The notes under the pieces: generated by a model | Database searches by the model: none | What the model was told of the DNA's origin: nothing | What the model saw: only the letters and a program-made list of their open reading frames with translations | Shown here: one piece after another, positions 37,776 through 46,858 of the stretch | Numbering within the stretch: position 1 is the first letter of the stretch | Layout: the number at the start of each line of letters is the position of its first letter | Made by a program: the position numbers and the translations under genes | Source of the DNA: Marinobacter sp. BW6 | Lineage (GTDB): Bacteria > Pseudomonadota > Gammaproteobacteria > Pseudomonadales > Oleiphilaceae | DNA: 64,000 nucleotides | Direction: 5' to 3' | NCBI RefSeq assembly: GCF_008107725.1 | Contig: NZ_VIRN01000061.1 | Location: 62,001-126,000 of the forward strand

Positions 37776-40442
37776 TTAGTCTGTAGAGATCACTGTTTCT
37801 CCCTGCGGCAACAGATTCGCCTGAATGTCTTCTTCAGTGAAAAACAGCTGACGGTAATCCTTGTTGGAATACTGCTCACTCTGATCACTGAAGTACGGTG
37901 ACATCGAGTCCGTAGACTGCGAATAACTCACCAAACCATAGGCTTCCGGCCCATTATCGGTAAATTCCAACCCGAAGTGCCAGCTGGTACCTCTGGCCAT
38001 TAACCAGCCATCAATACCACCAGTACCGTCAGAAAGCCCCGCAGTATTCTCGATGGTTGACGGTGCAATCCGTGGGAAGCGGGTATCTTCCAGGAACGGA
38101 TCTCTAATAACACCAATCGCATTGAACGCGCCATCAATATTGCCGTCACCACCGTGCCAGGGGATTGGCTGAGTCAGGAACACGGGTGTCCCGCCGGAAC
38201 CAGGAACAACCCCGCCGGAAGCGCGGTAATATTGCAGATCTCCCAACGCATCAGTCGGTACAATACCCTGAGACTGCAAAGCCGTCACACCATCGGCAAG
38301 CGCCAGAAGCATGGTATCGGTCGCTGTCCCTGCATTCTCTTCGGATGGATCCGCAGGTGTGCCCACGGGGTCAGCCGGACTGAACGGAGTGGTGAGGTCA
38401 GACTCAAGGTCTTCAATATAGTTGGCCATGAACACCCGGAAGATATGAGCACCTACGCTATCCCGGTTATAGAGACCATCCCAATTGCTCAGAGACTGAC
38501 ACCAGGAAGACAGATCGACGCCGTTCACGGTGTTGCTTCCAATGGCAGTGCAGCGCTGCAGAAGCTCCGGCAAGAACTGCTCTGCATACCAGGCCCGGTT
38601 GTTCCAGATGACACCAATCAGTTCTTCAGCACTGAACTTGCCGTCCTGGCCAGCCGGAAGCGGCGCGTCCGGGAAGCCTGGGTCCATCAAATTTTGGAGC
38701 ATCTTGATACCGAGGCGAGTACGAGCATTAATGGGCGCTTTCTCATCACCAAACAACGGCGAGAAGCCCGTCAAAAACTCGTCCGGATTGGTTGACCAGT
38801 AGCTGCTGTTGGAGTTCTGCACCCAATCCGATCTCACAAGTTTTGGCTTCTGATCATAAGTCGTCAGCGGACCACATGCGGCCTCGACCCAGTCCTCCTG
38901 GGACAGGCGGCCATCCAATAGCGTCACGCCCTGGTCAAACAGACCGGCATAGGCGTCGCTGCTTGCCCTTCTCAGATTAACGAGCGCAATGGCTTTCTCG
39001 GAGAGGTTCGGTACCGAACTGCTGTCGATGTAGAACGCGTTACCCTGATCATCCGCGTAGGTGGTGTTGGTCCAGAGGGTTGAGCCGCAATTCTGGAAAA
39101 CACTCTGGAACTCTTCAAGGTTGCTGGCTCGACTCATGCCCAACCAGGTGTCCAGAAGCCCCCCAGTGTTGGCATTGGCGTCACGATAGGTGTGGGCCAC
39201 CATTGAGGAGGTGTTCAGCGCACCGTTGTCGCCCCAGGCTGGTAGCTGACCACTCACAGCATTCGCAGCAATCATTGGTCCGTACTCGGAGAAGTAGAAA
39301 GTTCTCTCCAGTACAACTGTCTGAGGCCCCAGATCGACCTCGATCTGATAAGTCTCGGTGGTGATCGGCTTCTCAACCCCGTCTTTCACGTAGGTCAGAT
39401 TATCTCCATCCTTGAGCACCAGCTCATACCAGGTAAAGCGACGACTGGTCGTCACCGTGTGGGACCAGGCAAGATTCTCGTTGAAGTTGATCAAAGGAAT
39501 TGCTGTGCCCAGCAGGCCAGCGCCATGAACATTCAGGTAACCCGGCACGGTCATCTGAACCTCATAGAGTCGCCGATGCCCTGTGTAAGGGAAGTGTGGG
39601 TTTGCCAACAGAGCGCCACGGCCCTGCTCGGTCAACTCGCTACCAATACCCCAGGCATTGCTGGCGAGGCCCATATCCGCGAAATTCGTCTGTGATTTCG
39701 CGCCAGCCTCTGCAGTTGCCACAACGTTCTTGAGAAGCTTGTTAACTTCCTCAGCATTGGTCACCGAGTTTACCGGTGTCGGAGCCGGAGTCTCTCCTGG
39801 AGGAACTGCAAGGAAAACCGCCCCCGTGGCGAACAGGGCACCACTGGCGTACTGGCCAACAATGCGATAGTGGGCCAGCAGATCCACCGGCGTTATCGGT
39901 TTCACCCAGTCCTGATCCGCACATTCTGCAGGGAACTGGGAGGCATCGGTTTCGTTAACGTACCGGTTATACCCCTCTGTGAAGCCCTCAATCAGAGCAC
40001 GGCTCTCCGGGCTCAGAGTCGGGAACTCCGCTTCAGCACCGGCATATATCTGTTGGGCCTTGTAACTGAAGTCATTAACGACATTGATACCGACGCCAAA
40101 TCCTGCATCGGGTCCTGGCCCAAAATACTTGGCCCTTTCGCTTCGGGCTTTTACAACCGCCTCGGCCAGCATACAGACATTATCCTGCGCTTGAGCATAG
40201 CCGTGCCCGAACGCGGCGGATTTCAGGTCGTCAGCAACAATGTGGGGAACACCGCCAGTAGTTCGACGAATGGTCGCTTCTAGCTGACCATCCGCCGGAA
40301 AGAGATTGGGATCCACCTCAGTCTGTGAGGATCCAGATGAGTCGTTGTCGCTGTCAAAACAACCCGCCAGCAAAGTACTGCCAAGCAGGGCGACAGTGAG
40401 ACTGAGGGCATGCCTGCCACTCGGCGTTTTCCTGAGATTCAT
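37776..40442 (-). CDS. Penicillin acylase-family lipoprotein (Ntn hydrolase)
   Basis: Ntn-hydrolase acylases cleave amides such as penicillin G or N-acyl homoserine lactones after self-processing. This 888-residue precursor has a lipoprotein signal (lipobox LLAGC, Cys28, followed by FDSDNDSSGSS). An alpha-chain region starts with the conserved VPHIVADDLKSAAFGHGYAQAQD (split over residues 65-87), and the beta-chain nucleophile Ser261 lies in LASNAWGIGSE. NENLAWSHTVTTSRRF follows, containing conserved beta-chain positions. Most relatives are soluble periplasmic enzymes; a lipid anchor is unusual. ATG at 40442 has AAGGAAAA upstream. The substrate is unknown. Confidence 0.86.
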   Translation of the reverse strand: MNLRKTPSGRHALSLTVALLGSTLLAGCFDSDNDSSGSSQTEVDPNLFPADGQLEATIRRTTGGVPHIVADDLKSAAFGHGYAQAQDNVCMLAEAVVKARSERAKYFGPGPDAGFGVGINVVNDFSYKAQQIYAGAEAEFPTLSPESRALIEGFTEGYNRYVNETDASQFPAECADQDWVKPITPVDLLAHYRIVGQYASGALFATGAVFLAVPPGETPAPTPVNSVTNAEEVNKLLKNVVATAEAGAKSQTNFADMGLASNAWGIGSELTEQGRGALLANPHFPYTGHRRLYEVQMTVPGYLNVHGAGLLGTAIPLINFNENLAWSHTVTTSRRFTWYELVLKDGDNLTYVKDGVEKPITTETYQIEVDLGPQTVVLERTFYFSEYGPMIAANAVSGQLPAWGDNGALNTSSMVAHTYRDANANTGGLLDTWLGMSRASNLEEFQSVFQNCGSTLWTNTTYADDQGNAFYIDSSSVPNLSEKAIALVNLRRASSDAYAGLFDQGVTLLDGRLSQEDWVEAACGPLTTYDQKPKLVRSDWVQNSNSSYWSTNPDEFLTGFSPLFGDEKAPINARTRLGIKMLQNLMDPGFPDAPLPAGQDGKFSAEELIGVIWNNRAWYAEQFLPELLQRCTAIGSNTVNGVDLSSWCQSLSNWDGLYNRDSVGAHIFRVFMANYIEDLESDLTTPFSPADPVGTPADPSEENAGTATDTMLLALADGVTALQSQGIVPTDALGDLQYYRASGGVVPGSGGTPVFLTQPIPWHGGDGNIDGAFNAIGVIRDPFLEDTRFPRIAPSTIENTAGLSDGTGGIDGWLMARGTSWHFGLEFTDNGPEAYGLVSYSQSTDSMSPYFSDQSEQYSNKDYRQLFFTEEDIQANLLPQGETVISTD

Positions 40443-40559
40443 AGTGTTTTCCTTGTATTTGTTCACTACGCTTTCACCATTTCCGGTGACACTTATAAAA
40501 TTAGCAGAGCCCTCCTTTTCAGCCAGACGAAACTGAACACTTATTCACGTTATTTTCTT

Positions 40560-41681
40560 CTAAAGAAACTGATCGTTATCAGCCCCAGGCATTTTTCCGA
40601 TTCGGGACGTTTCCGAAGGCGTTTTTTCAAACTTGATCGGGAACCCGATCTGCGGCTGTTGGGTGCCATCTCCCCTATCAACTCCGATTACCATGTCCCT
40701 CGCTTTGAGCTGGGGATGCTCGGCGGCCTCGGAAATGGTCAATACCGGCTCCACGCAGGCATCCTGATCAGCAAAAATCTCCTGCCACTCCGCCAGAGGT
40801 TTCTCAGCAATCTTGTCTTTCAGAACCGCTTTCAGGTGTTGTTGATGCTCAGGATTCTGGCTCATGGCGAGGCTGGTTACGTCAGAAATCCCCAGCGTGT
40901 GGAACAGGCGGGAAGCGAACTGGGGTTCGAGACTGCCAACCGAAAGCCAGCGGCCGTCGCGCGTCTGGTAGTAGTCGTAAAAGGAGCCACCGTTTAGCAA
41001 CGCGCGTTCCGACTTCTGCTCCTGACCACCGGCCAGACAGGCCGCTCCGGCCATGGCGTTCAGCGCAAAGGCGGCATCGGTCATGCTGATATCAACAAAC
41101 TGCCCTTCGCCGGTCTGCTGTCGGTGTATTACGGCAGCCAGGATGCCCATAACGGCGTGGTGCGAACCGCCAGCTACATCCGCAATCTGAATACCCATGG
41201 GTGGCGGTCCGCTGTCGGCTCGGCCACAGTGGCTGCTGACGCCCGCCAGGGAGAGATAATTGATGTCGTGGCCCGCGCGGTCCTTGTAGGGGCCGGTCTG
41301 GCCGTAACCGGTGATGGAGCAATAGATAAGGCCCGGGTTCTCAGCCTTCAGAGCTTCGTAGCCTATGCCAAGCCGATCCATCACCCCGGGGCGAAACTGC
41401 TCCAAGACAACATCGAACTCTTTGACCAGCTCCAGAACTTTCTCCCGGCTGCCCTTCTCTTTGAGGTTGAGCGCGAGAGACTTTTTGCCACGGTTCAGAA
41501 AACCGTGAGCCGTGCTCACGCCAGCATCGTGGGGTGGCATTACCCGGGTCAGATCCACTCGGTCCGGTGCTTCCACTCGCAATACATCCGCCCCCATATC
41601 CGCCAGCAGCATGGTGGCGTAGGGGCCGGGCAACAAGGTACTGAAATCCAGAATCTTAAGCGAAGTCAGAGGACCCGCCAT
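40560..41681 (-). CDS. CaiB/BaiF family CoA transferase
   Basis: Class III CoA transferases move CoA between acids; the family also includes alpha-methylacyl-CoA racemase. The 373-residue protein shows LDFSTLLPGPYATMLLADMGADVLRVE (residues 10-36 region), GRGKKSLALNLK-like NRGKKSLALNLKEKG, and AGHDINYLSLAGV, which carries the conserved Asp. The length and the GHDINY motif lean towards an AMACR-type racemase, but substrate is open. ATG at 41681 has AAGGAG; the frame extends upstream but without a site. It is divergent from an AraC regulator that may control it. Confidence 0.85.
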   Translation of the reverse strand: MAGPLTSLKILDFSTLLPGPYATMLLADMGADVLRVEAPDRVDLTRVMPPHDAGVSTAHGFLNRGKKSLALNLKEKGSREKVLELVKEFDVVLEQFRPGVMDRLGIGYEALKAENPGLIYCSITGYGQTGPYKDRAGHDINYLSLAGVSSHCGRADSGPPPMGIQIADVAGGSHHAVMGILAAVIHRQQTGEGQFVDISMTDAAFALNAMAGAACLAGGQEQKSERALLNGGSFYDYYQTRDGRWLSVGSLEPQFASRLFHTLGISDVTSLAMSQNPEHQQHLKAVLKDKIAEKPLAEWQEIFADQDACVEPVLTISEAAEHPQLKARDMVIGVDRGDGTQQPQIGFPIKFEKTPSETSRIGKMPGADNDQFL

Positions 41682-41864
41682 GATGATCTCCTTTTTATTA
41701 TCAGGGTTGTCCGAATAGCATTCGTTTCCTTCATGCTGCCCGGTTTTGCCAATGGGGCCAACTGCCGGTTCCGTCATTCCGATTGGCCGTTTCTACCAGT
41801 CCGCCCGAACGGCTTCGGTTGCATTGTTCGGCCGGGGTTTTATGATGGGTTTCGTTTTTATGGA

Positions 41865-42896
41865 ATGGCGAGCGTGATGTCCGATCTGACGGTTTCGAAG
41901 CACTTTGTTCAGGCTGCCCTTGTGGGTGCCGAGAGACTTGGTTTTGATACCCGCGAAATGCTCCAGGAAGCAGGAATCTCTCCCGATCTGTTACGCATTG
42001 AGATGGCCCGGGTTAGCAGCGATCAGTTCAACCATCTGATGCAGGTGCTCTGGAACCGCATGGGAGATGAGTTCATGGGGCTTGGGCCCAGACGGGCCCG
42101 AACAGGTACTTTCGCTACCATGTGCGCGCTGGTGATTGATTGCCCCAATCTGGAATCGGTGTATCGTCAGGCCTTCCAGTTTTCCCGCCTGTTTGAACCC
42201 ATGGTGTCGATGGAACTGGAGGTTGGCGAAGACAAGGCTCAACTGGTGACCCGGATGGAAGGTGAAATCAACGATCCAAACTTTTTCCTGCGGGAAAGCA
42301 TCCTGGTGATCTGGCACCGTCTGGGCAGTTGGCTGATTGGGCAACCCATCGAGCTGGAGAAGGCCGAGTTCGATTACCCCAGGCCGGCCCATGGCGACGA
42401 GTACCGGCACATTTTTCATTGCCCCCTGGAGTTTGAGTCCGACAAGATCGCTCTCACCTTCGACAAGCGCTTCCTGTCGGCGCCGGTCATCCGTGACAAG
42501 CCGGAGATGCGACAGTTCCTGAAGACCTCCCCAGCAGACCTGCTCTCCCGCCCAGACGAGAGCAATACCTTCACGGGGCGCATCCGGGCGTTGATCGGTA
42601 GGGACTTCTCCAAGCAGCTGCCGGATTTTGAATGGATTGCTGCGGAACTACACACCAGCCCGCAGACACTGCGCCGCCGGCTGAAGCAGGAAAACACCTC
42701 GTTCCAGGAAATCAAGGATCTGTTGCGCCGGGATATGGCAATTTACTACCTGAGCCGACAGGAGCTTCCTATTAACGACATAGCCGCCAAGGTCGGTTTC
42801 ACCGAGCCATCAACCTTCCACCGGGCCTTCAAAAAGTGGACGGGAGTGACGCCCGGCGCATACCGGGAGGGCGAGCGCGGCAACCTATCCGACTGA
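41865..42896 (+). CDS. AraC-family transcriptional regulator
   Basis: This regulator of about 343 aa has an N-terminal arabinose-binding-like domain of the OruR/ArgR-type subgroup (residues about 20-205) and a C-terminal double helix-turn-helix. In the latter, LHTSPQTLRRRLKQENTSFQEI and the recognition part INDIAAKVGFTEPSTFHRAFKKWTGVTPGAYR (in pieces) are classical. The same frame stays open far upstream inside the CoA transferase, which is chance. I place the start at ATG 41865; ATG 41877 is also possible and neither has a strong ribosome site. It is divergent from the CoA transferase gene, a common regulator-target layout. Confidence 0.88.
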   Translation: MASVMSDLTVSKHFVQAALVGAERLGFDTREMLQEAGISPDLLRIEMARVSSDQFNHLMQVLWNRMGDEFMGLGPRRARTGTFATMCALVIDCPNLESVYRQAFQFSRLFEPMVSMELEVGEDKAQLVTRMEGEINDPNFFLRESILVIWHRLGSWLIGQPIELEKAEFDYPRPAHGDEYRHIFHCPLEFESDKIALTFDKRFLSAPVIRDKPEMRQFLKTSPADLLSRPDESNTFTGRIRALIGRDFSKQLPDFEWIAAELHTSPQTLRRRLKQENTSFQEIKDLLRRDMAIYYLSRQELPINDIAAKVGFTEPSTFHRAFKKWTGVTPGAYREGERGNLSD

Positions 42897-42897
42897 G

Positions 42898-43752
42898 TCA
42901 GGTTTCCGAAGGTGCCTGAAGCCTGCGAATCAGTTCTCCCAGTGTCTCTGCAATTTCCTGAGCCCTTTCCCGGTTCGCCGCCAGCTGAAGCAGGCGAGAA
43001 CCGTCCCTGGGATCGTAGACCCAGCAGGTTGAAACAGCCGCCTCGCAACGCCATTCAACCATGGGATTGATGCCAAACACCGACATCGGCTCCGTGCTTC
43101 GCAGTATCCGGCCGTCCTCGGCGCGCTTGATTTCCTGAATCTGTATCTCGTCTCCCTGTGTTCCAATGCGGTATTCCGCATCCGCCGGTCGATCGAGCCG
43201 CACCACCGCCTGATCACGGCGCCAGCCCGCCAGTTCGAGCAGACTGTTGATATGAAGGGTCAAAGCCTCGCGATCTGAATTTGCCAGATATAGCTTGCGC
43301 AAGGACTCAATACGGCCTTCACCCGCAGGCTCAATGACCGCAACCTGTTCACTTTCACCGGCTGCCTGGGGCGCCAGGGCGTTCTGCTTTCTCGTCTTTT
43401 CAATAGAGGTGATGAGCTGCAGGGATTCCTGATAATGGGCACCCTCGGCGCCGGCGCGGCTCACATAGGTTTCAAGAGCAGATTGGGCTTCGTTCAGGTG
43501 GGAAGACTGCAACATCACCCGGCCCCGGTAAAAGAAGTAATCGGCTGGTTTTTCCCCTTCCAGTTGCTGCAAGCGGTTCAGATACTCGGCAGCCTCGCCC
43601 CAGTTCTCGGCAACAACGGCCTCCTGGGTAGCCAGCATCAACCTGCGGGTTTCGTGCTCCGGCGCGAGTGCCAGCGCCGGCCCCGCCAGGAGCAAGGAAG
43701 CCAGAACGGCTCCCAACGCAAAACAGCGACCTGTCCCAAATAATACTGCCAT
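42898..43752 (-). CDS. Exported hypothetical protein with TPR-like N-terminal region
   Basis: I do not recognise a named family. The 284-residue protein has a signal peptide (hydrophobic core residues 9-27, cleavage near ALA). A helical region with TPR-like spacing follows (about 30-110, AENWGEAAEYLNRLQQLEG and DYFFYRGRVMLQSSHLNEAQSALETYV in part). A C-terminal domain has two Cys in WRCEAAVSTCWVYDP that could form a disulfide. AGGAGT precedes the ATG. The gene follows rmuC by 5 bp, so the two are likely cotranscribed, and it converges on the AraC gene with 1 bp between the stops. Confidence 0.75.
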   Translation of the reverse strand: MAVLFGTGRCFALGAVLASLLLAGPALALAPEHETRRLMLATQEAVVAENWGEAAEYLNRLQQLEGEKPADYFFYRGRVMLQSSHLNEAQSALETYVSRAGAEGAHYQESLQLITSIEKTRKQNALAPQAAGESEQVAVIEPAGEGRIESLRKLYLANSDREALTLHINSLLELAGWRRDQAVVRLDRPADAEYRIGTQGDEIQIQEIKRAEDGRILRSTEPMSVFGINPMVEWRCEAAVSTCWVYDPRDGSRLLQLAANRERAQEIAETLGELIRRLQAPSET

Positions 43753-43757
43753 GGCAT

Positions 43758-45233
43758 CTACTCCTGCTCGTTATCTGCACCGATCGCCTGTTCCTCTGGA
43801 TCAGGCAGGTCGTCGTCCCCGGTATGACGAAATTCTTCAGTGTCGTCTACTTCAGCCTGGTCCATTATCCCCTTCGGCAATTCCTTTTTCACCCGAACAC
43901 CCAGCTCAACAAAGCGGTTCGCCTGAGAGATCAGATTGCCACGCCCCCGAGTCAGCGTATTCATGGCTGAGTCGTAGGTTCCCTGAGCGGTATGCAACTG
44001 AGTTCCCAGGCGTTCCATCGCCTCCACAAATACTCTGAGCTTGTCATAAACCGCGCTGGCCCGCTCTGCGATTTGCCGGGCGTTCTGGCTCTGCCGCTCG
44101 TACCGCCAGATGTTTTCAATGGTTCGCAGTGTTGCCAGTAGCGTAGTTGGAGTTACCACAATAATCTTTCGCTCAAAGGCTTCTGCGAAAAGGTTCTCGT
44201 CCTGCTGAAATGCTGCCACAAAAGCAGGTTCTATCGGCATGAACAGTAGCACGAAATCCGGGGAATGGAGGCCGTGGAGCTGGCTATAATCCTTTTCGCT
44301 GAGAGTGCGGATGTGATTTCTCACGGCCTCAACGTGTTGCTTGAGAGCCTCCTCTTTGACCACGGAATCCTCGTCCTCCGTCACCCACTGCTGGTAGGCC
44401 ACCAGTGAGACCTTGGAATCGATAATCAGGTTGCGGCTGTCCGGCAGATGCACAATGACATCCGGTCGATAGAGCTGGTTGTCGCTGTCTCGATAGCTGC
44501 CCTGGGTATCATATTCCACCCCCTTACGAAGACCGGACTTTTCCAGTACCCGCTCGAGGATCAGCTCGCCCCAGTTGCCCTGAATCTTCTTGTCGCCTTT
44601 CAGAGCCCGGGTCAGATTGGAGGCTTCTTCGGTTATCTGACGGTTCAGATCCTGCAGTGATTTGATCTCGCTGCGCAGAGCCTGACGATCGCGGGTTTCA
44701 GTGGTATAGACGTCCTCAACCCGCTTGCGGAAGTCCTGCAGCTGGTCCCTGAACGGATTGAGCAAGGTATCAAGGCTGGTGCGGGTCTGCTGGCTGAAAC
44801 GCTCGCTCTTCTGCTCAAAAATTTTGTTGGCAAGATTTTCGAACTCCTGCTTCAACGCATCACGGTTGCGCTCAAGCAGCTCCAGCTTTTCATTGGCCGA
44901 TCGGCGCTCATTATCAATAGTCACTTCCTGCTCCCGGAGCGAAACACGGGCCTCGCCCAGCGCCCCGGAAAGCTCATCCGCCTTTGCCTGTAGACTCTGA
45001 CGCTCACTTTCCATCTGCGCCAGGCGCTCTTTCCGGCTCTCCAGGTCCGACTCAAGCCCGGCCAGCTGGTTCTCGAGGCTTGCGGCATGCTGCCGCCAAT
45101 GCTCGACGTCCTGTTCAAGCCGACTATTCCTGCCCCAAAGCGCTTTCAGAATTAACAGAAGAATTAATACAACCATCAATCCCGCCATCAGATCAGGTCG
45201 GGACAAGATCAGTTCTGTGATGGCTTCAGGCAC
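43758..45233 (-). CDS. rmuC: DNA recombination protein RmuC
   Basis: RmuC limits inversions at short inverted repeats and is thought to be nuclease-related. The 491-residue protein has an N-terminal membrane helix (residues about 12-33) and a long coiled coil (about 35-200, LEQDVEHWRQHAASLENQL onward). The conserved RmuC core (about 210-430) has GNWGELILERVLEKSGL, RPDVIVHLPD and IDSKVSLVAYQ, resembling a PD-(D/E)XK core. The start is GTG with AGGAGT upstream. An acidic tail ends the protein. Confidence 0.94.
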   Translation of the reverse strand: MPEAITELILSRPDLMAGLMVVLILLLILKALWGRNSRLEQDVEHWRQHAASLENQLAGLESDLESRKERLAQMESERQSLQAKADELSGALGEARVSLREQEVTIDNERRSANEKLELLERNRDALKQEFENLANKIFEQKSERFSQQTRTSLDTLLNPFRDQLQDFRKRVEDVYTTETRDRQALRSEIKSLQDLNRQITEEASNLTRALKGDKKIQGNWGELILERVLEKSGLRKGVEYDTQGSYRDSDNQLYRPDVIVHLPDSRNLIIDSKVSLVAYQQWVTEDEDSVVKEEALKQHVEAVRNHIRTLSEKDYSQLHGLHSPDFVLLFMPIEPAFVAAFQQDENLFAEAFERKIIVVTPTTLLATLRTIENIWRYERQSQNARQIAERASAVYDKLRVFVEAMERLGTQLHTAQGTYDSAMNTLTRGRGNLISQANRFVELGVRVKKELPKGIMDQAEVDDTEEFRHTGDDDLPDPEEQAIGADNEQE

Positions 45234-45436
45234 CTGGTACTACTCCTGTTGAGGGTCTTTGTTTGTTTGATTGAATGGTCGGCCATTCTCTGTTGCAGCA
45301 CAGTCTACCCCACGAAAGAAACCTTTTGCCCGGTGCACCGTCAATCTGATTGGCGCTGTCCAGAGGGACCACGACTGTTTGGCAATAATTTAAAGCCCAG
45401 GCATCTATCTCTGGACGACCAACGTAATATCGTCTA

Positions 45437-45477
45437 AAAGGGTAAAATGTTCACCCGCCAGATGGTTATTACCCTTT
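45437..45477. promoter_or_regulatory. 9-bp inverted repeat in the 292-bp gap 45234-45525
   Basis: AAAGGGTAA (45437-45445) and TTACCCTTT (45469-45477) are exact complements separated by 23 bp, about 50 bp upstream of the hypothetical gene at 45526. It could be an operator or a leader hairpin. Nothing else in the gap looks like a gene. Confidence 0.35.
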
Positions 45478-45525
45478 GTTAACCACTGGCCGGGCCGGAA
45501 CCAGATCAGAAACGGATAACAGATC

Positions 45526-45915
45526 ATGCTTAAAGAACTGTGGCGAAAACTGGAGGCGGAGTTTCTGCACAATGACTGCGCTGGCCAGCAGAGTCAGACA
45601 GGCTTGTTCGGCACGCGCTCGACCGGTAATAAGGAAGCATTCAGGATCCTCCCGCACATCACCCACACAGGCGAGTTTCACCTGGAGCGCCTCACCAGCC
45701 TCCTGAAAGCCCGGTACGGAAAGAGTGTCGGGATACCCTCCAGCAGGACTGAAAGTGACGAGGAAATTCGGGATCTGATCAGCTTCGCCGCTCGCATTCA
45801 GGACCAGGATGTACAGCGCGAGCTGCTGCTTTTCTACCTCAATTGTTCCCCGGTTATTCAGGAATACCTGCGTGCTGAGACTGTTCTTGGTGAAGGGAAT
45901 TTTCTGTCACGGTAA
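45526..45915 (+). CDS. Hypothetical protein, 129 aa
   Basis: I do not recognise this protein. It is hydrophilic and probably helical, with no signal peptide or membrane segment (MLKELWRKLEAEFLHND at the start, IQDQDVQRELLLFYLNCSP near the end). Codon use resembles surrounding genes, which is the main reason to accept it. The ribosome site is weak (GGATAAC). It sits alone between rmuC (divergent) and the retropepsin cassette (145 bp downstream), and an inverted repeat lies just upstream. Confidence 0.6.
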   Translation: MLKELWRKLEAEFLHNDCAGQQSQTGLFGTRSTGNKEAFRILPHITHTGEFHLERLTSLLKARYGKSVGIPSSRTESDEEIRDLISFAARIQDQDVQRELLLFYLNCSPVIQEYLRAETVLGEGNFLSR

Positions 45916-46060
45916 ACACTACCGCCCCTTAACCATCTGTAAATCAACCACACAGGTTGTATGCTGTATACTCCCCTTCCGTATTTGTTCGGTTTCACTC
46001 GCTCAGACCGTCATCGCCATCTAAACTCGGTGTGACAGGCTGCCAGCTCAGGGGTTATTC

Positions 46061-46858
46061 ATGGGTTTGAAATGTTTTCGGGCTGGACTGCCTAAACTTT
46101 CCTTCACCGCACTCGCAGGCATTTTGCTGCTTACGGGGTGCTCTGCAGACCGCTATTTCATGGTTCCCAAAAGCGACCTCAATGAGCTCCAGGGATCCGT
46201 CAAGAGTCAACGTGCGACTCTCGTCACCATGGAAGAAAACGCAGCGGCTCGACACGAGCAAGCCATCTCCCATAACCGATCATCGACTCAAACCATCCTG
46301 GACGCTATTGCTACCCAGGTAGAGAAACCCGCATGCCCGCCAGTACAGGTCCAGAAGCAATGCCCCGCGACGGACACCTCGAAAGGTCGCGCAGATCGCC
46401 TCAAGGGAAAGGTTATTGTCGGTGAGGTTGAAAACTTCTATCTCGCCGGCCCCGGACTGATCTACAAGGCTCGAATCGACAGCGGTGCAGAAACCTCCTC
46501 AATCGACGCACGCAACATCACTCGGTTTGAGCGGGACGGCAATAATTGGGTACGCTTTGATGTACCTGTTCCAGGTGCCGACAAGTTCTTGACTCTGGAG
46601 AAAGAAATTTCCCGCCGCGTTCGCGTTATCCAGGCCAGTGCGGAAGAAGCAGAGCGCCGTGTCGTCGTTGAGCTTCAGTTTTTTATTGGCGATCATCAGC
46701 AAGTGGCGGAGTTTACACTTGCCGACAGAACCAACCTGACCTATGAAGTCTTGATCGGCCGCAATATTTTGCGTGACGTGATGCTGGTCGATGTCGGCAA
46801 GGAGTACGCCACCGAGTTACCTGAGTCCATCCGCAACAGCAACGGGAACGAATCGTGA
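46061..46858 (+). CDS. Lipoprotein retropepsin-like protease (PF05618-type, 'ATP-dependent zinc protease')
   Basis: The 265-residue protein has a lipoprotein signal (lipobox LLTGC, Cys27), a helical stretch (about 36-90) and a C-terminal retropepsin-like domain. The catalytic Asp140 is in ARIDSGAETSSIDA and LIGRNILRDVMLVD ends the fold. Databases label the family zinc protease, but the DSGAETSS motif is that of single-domain aspartic proteases. It is outer-membrane or periplasm-facing by its signal. The last 4 bp overlap the transglutaminase-like gene (GTGA), and an ATP-grasp ligase follows, forming a conserved three-gene cassette predicted to act on peptides. Confidence 0.85.
   Translation: MGLKCFRAGLPKLSFTALAGILLLTGCSADRYFMVPKSDLNELQGSVKSQRATLVTMEENAAARHEQAISHNRSSTQTILDAIATQVEKPACPPVQVQKQCPATDTSKGRADRLKGKVIVGEVENFYLAGPGLIYKARIDSGAETSSIDARNITRFERDGNNWVRFDVPVPGADKFLTLEKEISRRVRVIQASAEEAERRVVVELQFFIGDHQQVAEFTLADRTNLTYEVLIGRNILRDVMLVDVGKEYATELPESIRNSNGNES

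Noticed and set aside
41124..41864. Upstream part of the AraC reading frame
   Set aside because: It overlaps the CoA transferase on the other strand, shows no AraC-family sequence, and the ATG at 41865 gives a normal-length regulator.
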